In this document: piece by piece, positions 8,136 to 16,949 of the stretch
Layout: every line of letters begins with the position of its first letter
How positions within the stretch are numbered: the first letter of the stretch is position 1
NCBI GenBank assembly: GCA_018057765.1
Contig: JAGPDB010000001.1
Coordinates: 186,001-250,000, forward strand
Reading direction: 5' to 3'
Origin: Acidimicrobiia bacterium
GTDB taxonomy: Bacteria > Actinomycetota > Acidimicrobiia > IMCC26256 > JAGPDB01
Length of the DNA stretch: 64,000 nucleotides
Notes under the pieces: model-generated
Told to the model about the DNA's origin: nothing
The model's database searches: none
What the model saw: the letters and a program-made list of their open reading frames with translations, nothing else
Translations under genes and position numbers: made by a program

Positions 8136-9902
8136 TTATTGTTTCAAGAATGTAATTGAACGTCCTAGTTTTCCAGCACGACCTGTACGACCTATACGGT
8201 GACAGTAATCTTGATAAATTCGAGGTGTATCGTAATTAATAACGTGACTAACGTTAGGAATATCAATACCACGAGCTGCAACATCAGTAGCAACCAATAC
8301 TTGAACAACGTCATCTTTAAATTTTTTCAAAGCGCGTTGACGGTGTGGTTGAGATTTATCACCATGGATAGATTCTGCACCAATACCCTCGTCATTTAAA
8401 CGATCACATATTTGTTGAACAAAAGATTTTGTTTCACAGAAAATGAGAACTTTATCAACTTCTTTTTCATCAAGAATTTCTAGCAGTTTCTCCCACTTTT
8501 CCATTGTGTTACGAGCATAAGCTACATCTTGTTGGACATTAGCTGAAGTGTCCCCTGTTTTAACAGATACAGTTTCAGGATTGTTCATAACAGTTCCAAG
8601 AAGTTTTTTAATTGGTTCTGTCATTGTCGCAGAAAAACAAAGAGTTTGTCTGTCTTCTGGGATTTGAGCAATAATGAAACGAATATCGTCGATGAAACCC
8701 ATATCTAGCATAAGGTCAACTTCATCTAAAACGAAAGTTGAAACATTTCGTAAATCTAAACAACCTTGTTTGAAAAGGTCTTTCAAACGTCCAGGTGTTC
8801 CGATTACAATGTGCGGATCTCTACGCAAAGCTTGCTTTTGCTTGTGGATTGAAAGACCACCAACACAAAGTGTTGAATAAAGTTTCATACCATGAGAAAA
8901 ACTCTTGAACTCTTGTTCAATTTGTTGAGCAAGTTCGCGAGTAGGTGCAATCACTAAAGAGTTAACACCTTTAGAAGCATTTTGAAATAAAGAATTAATG
9001 ATTGGTAAACAAAATGCTGCAGTTTTACCTGTACCAGTATTTGCAAGACCTAGAACATCTTTGCCTTCAAGTGCAAAATGAATTGTTTGGTCTTGAATAG
9101 GTGTCGGTGTAACATATCCTTTTTTTGTGATATTCTCAGTTAGTTCAGGGACAAAGTCAAAATCAACAAAAGCATGTTTAATTTCATGAGTTTGTTCTGG
9201 AGTTAGTTCTTTAACATCATTCATAAAAAGGTTTGGATCCAAAGCTTTCATTTTTGAACCGTAGCCTCCACGACCTCCGCGTCCACCACCGGAACCACCA
9301 CGACCGCCGCCGCGTCCTCCGCCAAATCCTCCACCTGAACCACCACGGCTTGCGCCACTACGTGATCCACCTGAACGAGCGTTCCTTGATTCTGTACCTC
9401 GAGAATCTCCGCGATGATTTTTGAATCCTCCTGAGTTACGAGGCTTGAAGCCGTCACCATCACGAGATGAACGTTCTGATCTATCACCACGAGGACGGTC
9501 ATCACGTGAACGACCTTCGCTACGCCCACGAGATTCAATGCGATCACGATCACCGCGATATTCATTACGTCCTTCAGAACGTCGATTTTGATCTCTAGCA
9601 CCGCGGTCATCTCCTCGGTTACCACCGCGGGAATCTGAACGTCCTTCACTTCTTCTATTATTCGAAGATTCGCCTGAGCCTCTTGAAGAGCGGTCATTGC
9701 GATCTGAACGTTCTGATCTTTCATTGCGACCTTCGGAGTTCCGGCGCGGATCGCTTCGCCGACCTTCGCTAGATTTATCATTTGATGATACGCGCGTATT
9801 GCGAGCAGAACCTAGACCAATGCCACGACGACTACTTGGTTTTTCTCTTGAATTTCTTTTTTCGCCAGATTTAGGCGTTGAATCATTATTAATATCAGAC
9901 AT
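8136..9902 (-). CDS. DEAD-box-type ATP-dependent RNA helicase with long RG/RS-rich N-terminus
   Basis: The 588-aa protein begins with about 215 residues of Arg/Ser/Gly/Asp-rich, probably disordered RNA-binding sequence, ending in repeated GGRGG units. The helicase core follows: Q-motif-type TPIQDQ, ANTGTGKT (motif I), PTRELAQQ (Ia), GTPGRL (Ib), SATM (III), VATDVAARGID (V) and HRIGRTGRAG (VI). Motif II reads DEVD instead of DEAD. The protein stops about 14 residues after motif VI, so the usual basic tail seems to have moved to the N-terminus. It unwinds RNA, probably in ribosome assembly or RNA decay, and is RhlE/CsdA-like in core. It lies downstream of aceE on the same strand, with a 170-bp gap. 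Confidence 0.93.
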   Translation of the reverse strand: MSDINNDSTPKSGEKRNSREKPSSRRGIGLGSARNTRVSSNDKSSEGRRSDPRRNSEGRNERSERSDRNDRSSRGSGESSNNRRSEGRSDSRGGNRGDDRGARDQNRRSEGRNEYRGDRDRIESRGRSEGRSRDDRPRGDRSERSSRDGDGFKPRNSGGFKNHRGDSRGTESRNARSGGSRSGASRGGSGGGFGGGRGGGRGGSGGGRGGRGGYGSKMKALDPNLFMNDVKELTPEQTHEIKHAFVDFDFVPELTENITKKGYVTPTPIQDQTIHFALEGKDVLGLANTGTGKTAAFCLPIINSLFQNASKGVNSLVIAPTRELAQQIEQEFKSFSHGMKLYSTLCVGGLSIHKQKQALRRDPHIVIGTPGRLKDLFKQGCLDLRNVSTFVLDEVDLMLDMGFIDDIRFIIAQIPEDRQTLCFSATMTEPIKKLLGTVMNNPETVSVKTGDTSANVQQDVAYARNTMEKWEKLLEILDEKEVDKVLIFCETKSFVQQICDRLNDEGIGAESIHGDKSQPHRQRALKKFKDDVVQVLVATDVAARGIDIPNVSHVINYDTPRIYQDYCHRIGRTGRAGKLGRSITFLKQ

Positions 9903-10073
9903 AAAGTCATTACTCTTTTCTATTTAATTATTTGTCTTGTAACAAGGACGAATAACAATAGAATTTTCATGATAAAAATTACTAGTAATTTATTACTCGC
10001 ACGTGAGGATATACATCCTATCACATAAATACTATTTGCACTAATTGGCTATCGAAGTAGCTAAATCTGGACC

Positions 10074-12770
10074 TTACCTATTTCTAGGATCATCGATTTC
10101 TGTATCGATTCCAAACTTTTCTAATGCCTTAGTAACCATATGTGGTTCTATATCTCCACTTTGTGAGAGTCCATCTAATGTTGCAACAACAATATGTCCA
10201 GCGTCAATTTCGAAATGACGTCGTAAGGCGTCGCGAGTATCACTAAATCCATAACCATCAGTACCGAGTACCACGAATGGTGAAGGTACAAAACGCGAAA
10301 TCATATCAGGTAAAGATTTCATAAAATCGCTAACAGCTATAATTGGACCTTGAACTGAACCCAAAGTTCTTGTTATAAATGGTACTTTTGCCATAGCTTC
10401 TGGGTGTAAACGATTCCAACGTTCACATTCCAAAGCGTCATTGCGCAATTCACCATAAGAAGTAACACTGTAAATGTCTACAGCTACATCAAATTCTTCG
10501 GCCAAAACTTTTTGCGCCTCAATCGCTGCTCCCATTGATGAACCAGAAGCTAAAATATTAGCCCTATATGAACACACTTTTTCTTCAGGTTTATAAAGAT
10601 AGATACCTTTAATAATTCCATCTTCAATTTCTGTTTCACCGATTGTTCCCAATCCTGGCATTGCAGGTTGGATGATATTCTCATTGTAAGTTGTTATGTA
10701 ATAGAAACCTTCTTCTGGAGCTTCCCCATACATCTTCTTTATACCATCGCGTACTATCACAGCCATCTCAAAAGCAAAAGCAGGATCATAGGCTTTACAG
10801 TTAGCAACTGTGGACGCTAAAACCAATGAATGGCCATCACAGTGTTGTAGACCTTCACCAGTAAGAGTTGTACGACCAGCGGTTGCACCAATCATAAAAC
10901 CTTTACCACGCATATCGCCAAAGGCCCAAATTAAATCACCAACGCGTTGGAAACCGAACATAGAATAGAATACAAAAAATGGTATGAATGTTTCACCAAG
11001 TGTTGCATAGGCTGTACCAGCAGCGGTAAAGCTGGAAAGTGATCCAGCCTCTGTAATACCTTCTTCTAGAATCTGGCCGTCCTGAGCTTCCTTATATGAA
11101 AGCATTAGACCAGAATCAACAGGATCATATTGCTGGCCATGAGGAGCATAAATTTTAACTTCGCTAAACAATCCGTCAAAACCAAAAGTACGACCTTCGT
11201 CTGGGATTATAGGAACAATTCTTTTACCAATTTCTTTATCTCGCAATAAGGAACGCAACATACGACTAAATGCCATTGTTGTAGATGCCTCAAGCTTCTC
11301 GCCAGAACCTACAAGTATTTCATTATAAGATTTATTATCTGGCATTGGAATTTGTTTAGATCGCACAACACGCTCAGGAGAATATCCACCTAATTCATTT
11401 CGACGTTTAACCATATATTCATATTCAGGAGAATCGAAACCAGGATGGTAATATGGAGGAGCCCCTTCTGATTCAATCATCTCATCTGTGATTTCATCTA
11501 AACGTAAAGTTGTACGAAATCTTTTTATATCGTCAAGATTCATTTTCTTAACTTGGTGTGTAGCATTACGTGAAGCTATTTGGTCTCCTAGAGTCCATCC
11601 TTTAATGGTTTTAGCTAAAATTACTGTTGGCTTACCTTTAGTGTTGGTAGCTTCTAAGTATGCTGCATAAACTTTTTTGTAATCATGGCCACCACGAGGT
11701 AGGCGTTCGATTTCCTCATCGCTTAGTATTGAGAATATTCTTTGTAGTTCTGGATCATCACCACAAAACTTTTCACGAATTTCGCCGCCACTTAATGTTG
11801 ATAATTTTTGGAATTCCCCATCTACAGTCTTGTTAAGTTTTTCAACAAGTACACCTTGCGTATCGAGATCAAAAAGAGCATCCCATTCTCTACCCCAAAT
11901 AACCTTGATGACGTTCCATCCGCAACCATGAAAAAGCGATTCTAATTCTTGTATTATTTTACTGTTTCCTCTGACTGGTCCATCAAGTCGTTGTAGGTTA
12001 CAGTTAATTACAAATGTAAGATTATCAAGACCTTCATTCGCTGCCATACGCAAAGCAGTGACAGATTCAGGTTCATCCATTTCGCCGTCACCACAAAAAG
12101 CCCAAACTCGAGAGTTCGATGTATCAACAATATCTCTATTAAGCGCATAACGATTAAACCGTGCTTGGTAACAAGCATTTATAGGACCTATACCCATTGA
12201 AACAGTTGGGTATTCCCAAAAATCAGGCATACGTCTAGGGTGAGGATATGAAGGCAAGCCTTTACCTGTAGTTTCACGTCTGAAATGATCGAGTTGCTCG
12301 CTAGAAAGTCTACCCTCTAAGAATGCGCGTGAATACATACCAGGTGCAGCGTGGCCTTGATAATAAATTTGATCGCCTACACCATCACCGTTTTTGCCTT
12401 TAAAAAAATGATTAAATCCAACTTCGTAAAGTGATGCTGCTGACGCATACGTAGAGAGATGTCCACCTAATCCATCGAAACGATGGTTTGCTCTATCAAC
12501 CATTGCGACAGCATTCCAACGAATTATTGAACGAACCTTACGTTCCATATTCTCGTCACCAGGAAACTCTGGCTCTTGATCTGTATCTATCGTGTTAACA
12601 TAATCCGTTGTTATTGGAGTGGGAAGATCAACACCGTTTTCTCTTGCATGATCCATAACTTGAGTAAGTACATAATCAGTTCTTTTCAATCCACGATTTT
12701 CAATCATTGAATCTACTGATTCAATCCATTCTTCCGTTTCTTGTGGGTCAATATCTGGCAATTTGGTCAT
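10074..12770 (-). CDS. aceE: Pyruvate dehydrogenase E1 component, homodimeric
   Basis: AceE decarboxylates pyruvate with thiamine diphosphate and passes the acetyl group to the E2 lipoyl domain, feeding acetyl-CoA to the TCA cycle. The 898-aa length is typical of the fused alpha-beta E1 of proteobacteria and actinobacteria. Seen: the TPP-binding block starting GDGEMDEPES with the downstream INCNLQRLDGPV, the YYQGHAAPGMYSRA loop with its catalytic His, and TLTGEGLQHCDGHS. No E2 or E3 gene is adjacent. A divergent persulfide operon starts 175 bp upstream. Confidence 0.97.
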   Translation of the reverse strand: MTKLPDIDPQETEEWIESVDSMIENRGLKRTDYVLTQVMDHARENGVDLPTPITTDYVNTIDTDQEPEFPGDENMERKVRSIIRWNAVAMVDRANHRFDGLGGHLSTYASAASLYEVGFNHFFKGKNGDGVGDQIYYQGHAAPGMYSRAFLEGRLSSEQLDHFRRETTGKGLPSYPHPRRMPDFWEYPTVSMGIGPINACYQARFNRYALNRDIVDTSNSRVWAFCGDGEMDEPESVTALRMAANEGLDNLTFVINCNLQRLDGPVRGNSKIIQELESLFHGCGWNVIKVIWGREWDALFDLDTQGVLVEKLNKTVDGEFQKLSTLSGGEIREKFCGDDPELQRIFSILSDEEIERLPRGGHDYKKVYAAYLEATNTKGKPTVILAKTIKGWTLGDQIASRNATHQVKKMNLDDIKRFRTTLRLDEITDEMIESEGAPPYYHPGFDSPEYEYMVKRRNELGGYSPERVVRSKQIPMPDNKSYNEILVGSGEKLEASTTMAFSRMLRSLLRDKEIGKRIVPIIPDEGRTFGFDGLFSEVKIYAPHGQQYDPVDSGLMLSYKEAQDGQILEEGITEAGSLSSFTAAGTAYATLGETFIPFFVFYSMFGFQRVGDLIWAFGDMRGKGFMIGATAGRTTLTGEGLQHCDGHSLVLASTVANCKAYDPAFAFEMAVIVRDGIKKMYGEAPEEGFYYITTYNENIIQPAMPGLGTIGETEIEDGIIKGIYLYKPEEKVCSYRANILASGSSMGAAIEAQKVLAEEFDVAVDIYSVTSYGELRNDALECERWNRLHPEAMAKVPFITRTLGSVQGPIIAVSDFMKSLPDMISRFVPSPFVVLGTDGYGFSDTRDALRRHFEIDAGHIVVATLDGLSQSGDIEPHMVTKALEKFGIDTEIDDPRNR

Positions 12771-12889
12771 ACATACAATCTAGGCCAAAAGCATGTGCAG
12801 ATGTGATATTTAGATACTTGATTTGCTTACTTAAGTTAATTCTTAATTCTTGAACTAACAATATATTTAATAAATGGTCAATATAGAAC

Positions 12890-12919
12890 TTGCAACTGCT
12901 ATACCCCAGGGGGTATACT
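12890..12919 (+). promoter_or_regulatory. Promoter with perfect CsoR/CstR-type operator
   Basis: TATACCCC-AG-GGGGTATA (12900-12917) is a perfect 8-2-8 inverted repeat of the G/C-tract type bound by CsoR-family repressors. It overlaps a promoter with -35 TTGCAA (12890-12895), an 18-bp spacer and -10 TATACT (12914-12919). Binding would block RNA polymerase. The repressor gene lies two genes downstream, so autoregulation is expected. Confidence 0.8.
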
Positions 12920-12944
12920 AATAGTAATAAATAAGGAGAAATAA

Positions 12945-13115
12945 ATGTGTAGAGCGACAAAGTGTAAGAACTGCAATAAAACAACATGGGCAGGATGTGG
13001 AAATCATATCGATTCTGTAATGCGCAATGTTGCAGAATCAGATAAATGTAAGTGCCAAAGAGATCAGTCTAATAAGAATAGCCACGGATTTTTATCTAAA
13101 ATATTTGGTAAATAA
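12945..13115 (+). CDS. Small Cys-rich protein of the persulfide operon (56 aa)
   Basis: The ATG follows AGGAGA by five bases. The product opens MCRATKCKNCNKTTWAGCG and has seven Cys (positions 2, 7, 10, 18, 35, 37 plus a His at 20), arranged as C-x4-C-x2-C...GCGxH and a later CKC. This suits a zinc knuckle or thiol-reactive site. I recall similar small MCRAxxCxxC proteins in actinobacteria and fungi, but with no known function. It is the first gene after the operator, 32 bp before the repressor gene, so a role in sulfane-sulfur or metal handling is inferred from context only. Confidence 0.8.
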   Translation: MCRATKCKNCNKTTWAGCGNHIDSVMRNVAESDKCKCQRDQSNKNSHGFLSKIFGK

Positions 13116-13147
13116 AATCTAATTACAGTTCCGAGAAAAGAGCCGCG

Positions 13148-13411
13148 ATGACACAAATACCAGGTGATATAACACCACAAATTATTACAAGACTTAAAAA
13201 AGTCCAAGGCCAATTAGGTGGTGTTGTTCGTATGATCGAGGAAGGACGCGACTGCGAAGAACTTGTGACACAACTAGCGGCGGCAAGCAAAGCATTAAAC
13301 CGAGCAGGATTTACAATAGTTTCACAAGGTTTAAAAGAATGTGTAAAATCTGGCGACTCAAGTGGCATCGATGAAAAAAAGCTAGAAAAAATGTTTCTAG
13401 CTTTAGCGTAG
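13148..13411 (+). CDS. CsoR/FrmR-family repressor, CstR-like (persulfide sensor)
   Basis: An 87-aa all-helical DUF156 protein. In CsoR copper sensors the ligands are Cys36, His61 and Cys65. Here Cys36 and Cys65 are kept, but the residue at 61 is Gly (SQGLKEC). Loss of the His with both Cys retained is the CstR pattern, in which the two Cys form di- to tetrasulfide bridges upon reaction with persulfides and release DNA. The operon partners (rhodanese-fused CoA-disulfide reductase) agree. It probably binds the 12900-12917 repeat. Copper sensing is unlikely. Confidence 0.87.
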   Translation: MTQIPGDITPQIITRLKKVQGQLGGVVRMIEEGRDCEELVTQLAAASKALNRAGFTIVSQGLKECVKSGDSSGIDEKKLEKMFLALA

Positions 13412-13424
13412 AAAGTAAAATTTT

Positions 13425-15053
13425 ATGAGAACAATAATTATTGGTGGAGTTGCTGGTGGAATGTCTGCTGCAACAAGATTACGAAGATTAGATGAGAATG
13501 CGGAAATAATAGTTTTCGAAAAGGGAAATGAAGTTTCATTTGCCAACTGTGGACTCCCCTACTTTATTGGCGATGTGATAAAAGACAGAGATGATCTATT
13601 ACTACAAACACCTACAAGCCTAAATGATAGATACAACTTAGATGTACGAGTTAATCATGAAGTTATAAAAATTACTCCTAATGATAGTTCTGTATTGGTA
13701 AAAAATACAAAAACGAATATTGAAGAAAGCTTTGAATACGATAATTTAATATTATCAATGGGAGCATCACCATTTATCCCACCAATCGATGGAATAGAAA
13801 ATGCATTTCCACTCCGCGATATGTATGATGTAGATCGCTTAGTTGTAGCCACCGAACAAGCAGTAATAAATAATGAATCAGCTGTAGTCATTGGCGCAGG
13901 ATTCATAGGTGTTGAAGTTGCAGAAAACCTCAAAAAACGAGGACTGAAAGTAACAATAGTTGAGCTATCCCCTCAAGTACTTCCTCCTCTAGATATAGAG
14001 ATGGCTTCATATGTTGCAGAAGATATCATAAAAAATGGTGTAGAGCTTAGATTAAACACTTCAGTAGAAAAAATTACGAATAAAACTGTCACTCTTTCTA
14101 CTGGAGAAATAATTGAAGCAGGAATGGTTGTAGCAAGTATAGGTGTAAGACCAGAGACAAAATTGGCTAGTGAAGCCGGGCTAGAAATTGGTGAAAGAGG
14201 TGGCGTTGTAATCGATGAATTCCTCAGGACTTCAAGAGCTAACATTTACGCAATAGGTGATATGGTTGAAAAACATGATATCCAAACAGGGAATTCTGTA
14301 TTAATCCCATTAGCAAATCTTGCAAATAAACAAGGTAGACGAGCAGCGGACATCATTGTAGGGAGAAAGCCAAGTTCATCTGCACAAGCATTGGGCACAG
14401 CAATAGTTAAAGTTTTTGACCTAGCAATAGCAACTACAGGAGCCAGCGAGAGATTATTAAAATCACAGGACAGAAATTTTAAAGCTATCCATACCCACCC
14501 TTTGGACCATGCAGGATATTATCCAGGTGCAGAAACTATGCATTTAAAAACACTTTTTGATCCAGAGACAGGAGAATTACTAGGAGCACAAGGTATTGGT
14601 TCATCGAGTGTAGCCAAAAAAATAGATGTTATTGCAACAGCAATATTTGGAAATATAAAAGCTAATGAATTAATAGATCTCGAGTTGGCATATGCCCCAC
14701 CTTACGGATCAGCAAAAGATCCCATAAATATGATCGGCTATATATCTGAAAATATATTGCAAGGAGAAAATACGATTTCGCCAGATCAAATACCATCCGA
14801 ATGCACACTAGTAGACGTACGTACTAAAGAGGAATATTATGAAGGTACAATCCCTGGCGCAATAAATATTCCGTTAGATGAATTACGATCAAGGATTAAT
14901 GAATTCCCAAAGAAGAATGTAGTGGTATTTTGTCAAATGGGTCAACGGGGCCACAATGCAATAAGCATACTTAAGCAATTAAAAATAGAGAGTTCTAATT
15001 TAGATGGTGGTTACGAGACTTGGATGTCTTTTGAAAAAGCAAAAAATATTTAA
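13425..15053 (+). CDS. CoA-disulfide/persulfide reductase fused to rhodanese domain
   Basis: The 542-aa flavoprotein has an N-terminal FAD dinucleotide fold (GGVAGGMSAATRLRR, residues 7-21), the redox Cys42 in SFANCGLPYF, an NAD(P)H fold (VVIGAGFIGVEVAENL) and the dimerisation domain. The final 90 residues form a rhodanese domain with active-site Cys503 in FCQMGQRG. Fusions of this type reduce CoA persulfide/polysulfide (Npsr, CdrA-rhodanese) using NAD(P)H. It starts 14 bp after the CstR-like gene, so the operon probably senses and removes reactive sulfur species. The 3' end overlaps the convergent SDR gene by 4 bp. Confidence 0.93.
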   Translation: MRTIIIGGVAGGMSAATRLRRLDENAEIIVFEKGNEVSFANCGLPYFIGDVIKDRDDLLLQTPTSLNDRYNLDVRVNHEVIKITPNDSSVLVKNTKTNIEESFEYDNLILSMGASPFIPPIDGIENAFPLRDMYDVDRLVVATEQAVINNESAVVIGAGFIGVEVAENLKKRGLKVTIVELSPQVLPPLDIEMASYVAEDIIKNGVELRLNTSVEKITNKTVTLSTGEIIEAGMVVASIGVRPETKLASEAGLEIGERGGVVIDEFLRTSRANIYAIGDMVEKHDIQTGNSVLIPLANLANKQGRRAADIIVGRKPSSSAQALGTAIVKVFDLAIATTGASERLLKSQDRNFKAIHTHPLDHAGYYPGAETMHLKTLFDPETGELLGAQGIGSSSVAKKIDVIATAIFGNIKANELIDLELAYAPPYGSAKDPINMIGYISENILQGENTISPDQIPSECTLVDVRTKEEYYEGTIPGAINIPLDELRSRINEFPKKNVVVFCQMGQRGHNAISILKQLKIESSNLDGGYETWMSFEKAKNI

Positions 15054-15760
15054 ATAGGATAAATGCTTCCATCATAATTTAAAAACTTTCCGTTATCATT
15101 AGGATCAAAATTCTCTATTAACTTATATAACGCGTCTGAGGCTTCTTCTGGAGTGAATTCACCATTAGGATTCATTTCTGTTATGACTTCATTCGGATGA
15201 ACCGCGAATGTTTTAACATTTTCAGGCAAATAATCAACTAAACATTTAGTAAACATAACTAAAGCAAGTTTGCTTGCCCTATATCCACTAGTTCGCGTTT
15301 TCTCATTAAAATCATCTTGAAAAGAAGCACGTTTACTTGCGACGTTTACTATAAAACTATCCTTGTTTTTCATTAAATCTATAAAGTTTTTTGCAACCAT
15401 CATTGGAGAAATAGCATTAACATCAAACATTAAAAGAAGTTTGTCTCTATCAAAACTAGGAATATCGCTAACAAACTCTTTGCCACCAAATATTGCAGAA
15501 CTTCTCGCCAATCCTGCATTGTTTATAATTAGATCAACAGAACCCTTTTCTGTTGCAATTTTTTCTGCCGCTCTTTCAATAGAAAGATCACTAGTAACAT
15601 CTAATAATATTTTTTTTACATTCTCAACTTTAGTACCATAATCTATAGCTTCGTCCAAATTTCGAACACCTGCATAAACATAAAAATTATTCTCTGCAAG
15701 ATGCTGAACTAAAGCCCTACCAAGACCCCGAGCTGCTCCTGTTACTAATGCTGTTTTCAT
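15050..15760 (-). CDS. Short-chain dehydrogenase/reductase
   Basis: A classical 236-aa SDR with the NAD(P)-binding TGAARGLGRA (residues 6-15), the NNAG strand-4 motif, a Ser in IVNVASKRA and the catalytic YRASK pair. It is a cytosolic oxidoreductase acting on an alcohol, ketone or aldehyde of unknown identity. The Arg after TGAA suggests NADP preference, as in carbonyl-reductase-like SDRs. It converges on the CoA-disulfide reductase gene with a 4-bp overlap and is divergent from the glycosyltransferase. Confidence 0.9.
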   Translation of the reverse strand: MKTALVTGAARGLGRALVQHLAENNFYVYAGVRNLDEAIDYGTKVENVKKILLDVTSDLSIERAAEKIATEKGSVDLIINNAGLARSSAIFGGKEFVSDIPSFDRDKLLLMFDVNAISPMMVAKNFIDLMKNKDSFIVNVASKRASFQDDFNEKTRTSGYRASKLALVMFTKCLVDYLPENVKTFAVHPNEVITEMNPNGEFTPEEASDALYKLIENFDPNDNGKFLNYDGSIYPI

Positions 15761-15812
15761 GAGTATTATTTTAGCAATAGCTTATGATAATCTTTCATTG
15801 AGTTGAGGAAAT

Positions 15813-16934
15813 ATGCGAGTTCTACAAATAATGGGAAGATCAAGTGACGCAATACATCAACATGTGGATTCTTTAAATACAATACTTAAACGTAATAAAA
15901 TCACATCATCTATAATTGCTCCTGTTGGCGCTATGAATGGCTTATGCAAAGAAGATTATTGTTATCCAATTCCTAGATTATCTAAACCACTCTCACTATA
16001 TTCTTGCTCTAAAGAAGTAAAGAAACTAATCAACGATTTTGAAGTGTTACATGCGCATGGAATTATAGCGGCACTCATTGCTTTGCGTGCGAGAAAATTA
16101 GCTAAAAGTAAAATACCAGTTGTTATGACTCTTCACAACTTTGCAGTGCAAAGAATCGATGGGTACAAATTTTTTATTAAATATAGAATTGAATCCATAA
16201 TTCTTAAAAAAGTTGATTATATAATTTGTCCTTCTGAATATGCTGAAAGCTACGCAAGAAAGTTTACTAATAATAGAATAGACATAACTACCATCCTCCC
16301 CGTTGGTAAGACCATATTAAAGAAGGATATTATTTCAGCTAATAATATTAGAGACCTTACACGTGATCATTTTTATATAAAGCACGATGATCCCCTTTGC
16401 ATTTCACTGAGCCGATATACAAGACAAAAAGATTTCACTACCTTAATTAGAAGTTTTAAATTAGTTGTTGAAAAAATTCCAAATGCTAAATTGATCATAG
16501 CTGGTCATAGTACTTATAAAAGTACTGTTAAATATCAAGAATTATTAAAAAAGATTAAACTTGAAAATAGCATTCATCTGTATGGAAATATCAATAATCC
16601 AGATAACTTACTAGCAGCCAGCGATTTATTTGTATTAGCTTCAATCTTTGAAACTGTTCCACTTGTTCTGATTGATGCTTTAAAATTTGGAAAACCCGTA
16701 GTAATGACAAAAGTTGGTGTTGCTAAAAAGATACTCGATGGAACTAATGGAATATCCGTCCCGATACTTGATCCTCAATCATTATCTAAAGCATTAATCG
16801 ATTGGTTAAATAAGATTAAAGAAGGAAAAGTTGATCCTAAATTAATTGAAAAATCAATTGAGAAAACTACTGATCTTAAATATACAATTGAACCCATTAT
16901 TGAAATATATAATGCTCTGTCTCAAACTAATTAG
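15813..16934 (+). CDS. Glycosyltransferase family 4 (GT-B fold)
   Basis: The 373-aa protein has the two-domain GT-B pattern. An N-terminal half carries VLHAHGIIAALIALRAR and MTLHNF, and a C-terminal half carries CISLSRYTRQKDFTTLIRSF, AKLIIAGH and LFVLASIFETVPLVLIDALKFGKPVV, where the ExxPLVLIDAL block is the EX7E nucleotide-sugar site of GT4 enzymes. It transfers a sugar from an NDP-sugar to an unidentified acceptor at the cytoplasmic membrane face. AGTTGAGGAAAT before the ATG is a good ribosome binding site. It stands alone rather than in a polysaccharide cluster. Confidence 0.88.
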   Translation: MRVLQIMGRSSDAIHQHVDSLNTILKRNKITSSIIAPVGAMNGLCKEDYCYPIPRLSKPLSLYSCSKEVKKLINDFEVLHAHGIIAALIALRARKLAKSKIPVVMTLHNFAVQRIDGYKFFIKYRIESIILKKVDYIICPSEYAESYARKFTNNRIDITTILPVGKTILKKDIISANNIRDLTRDHFYIKHDDPLCISLSRYTRQKDFTTLIRSFKLVVEKIPNAKLIIAGHSTYKSTVKYQELLKKIKLENSIHLYGNINNPDNLLAASDLFVLASIFETVPLVLIDALKFGKPVVMTKVGVAKKILDGTNGISVPILDPQSLSKALIDWLNKIKEGKVDPKLIEKSIEKTTDLKYTIEPIIEIYNALSQTN

Positions 16935-16949
16935 TATTTTACTTAACTT

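Noticed and set aside
9248-9781. 177-aa reverse-strand frame inside the helicase N-terminus
   Set aside because: A shadow created by the repetitive Arg/Gly/Ser codons of the helicase tail; it is on the same strand in another frame and shows only low-complexity Val/Ala/Glu.
12748-12987. 79-aa reverse-strand frame overlapping the aceE start
   Set aside because: It overlaps the promoter, the operator and the start of the Cys-rich gene, and its composition is that of random AT-rich sequence.
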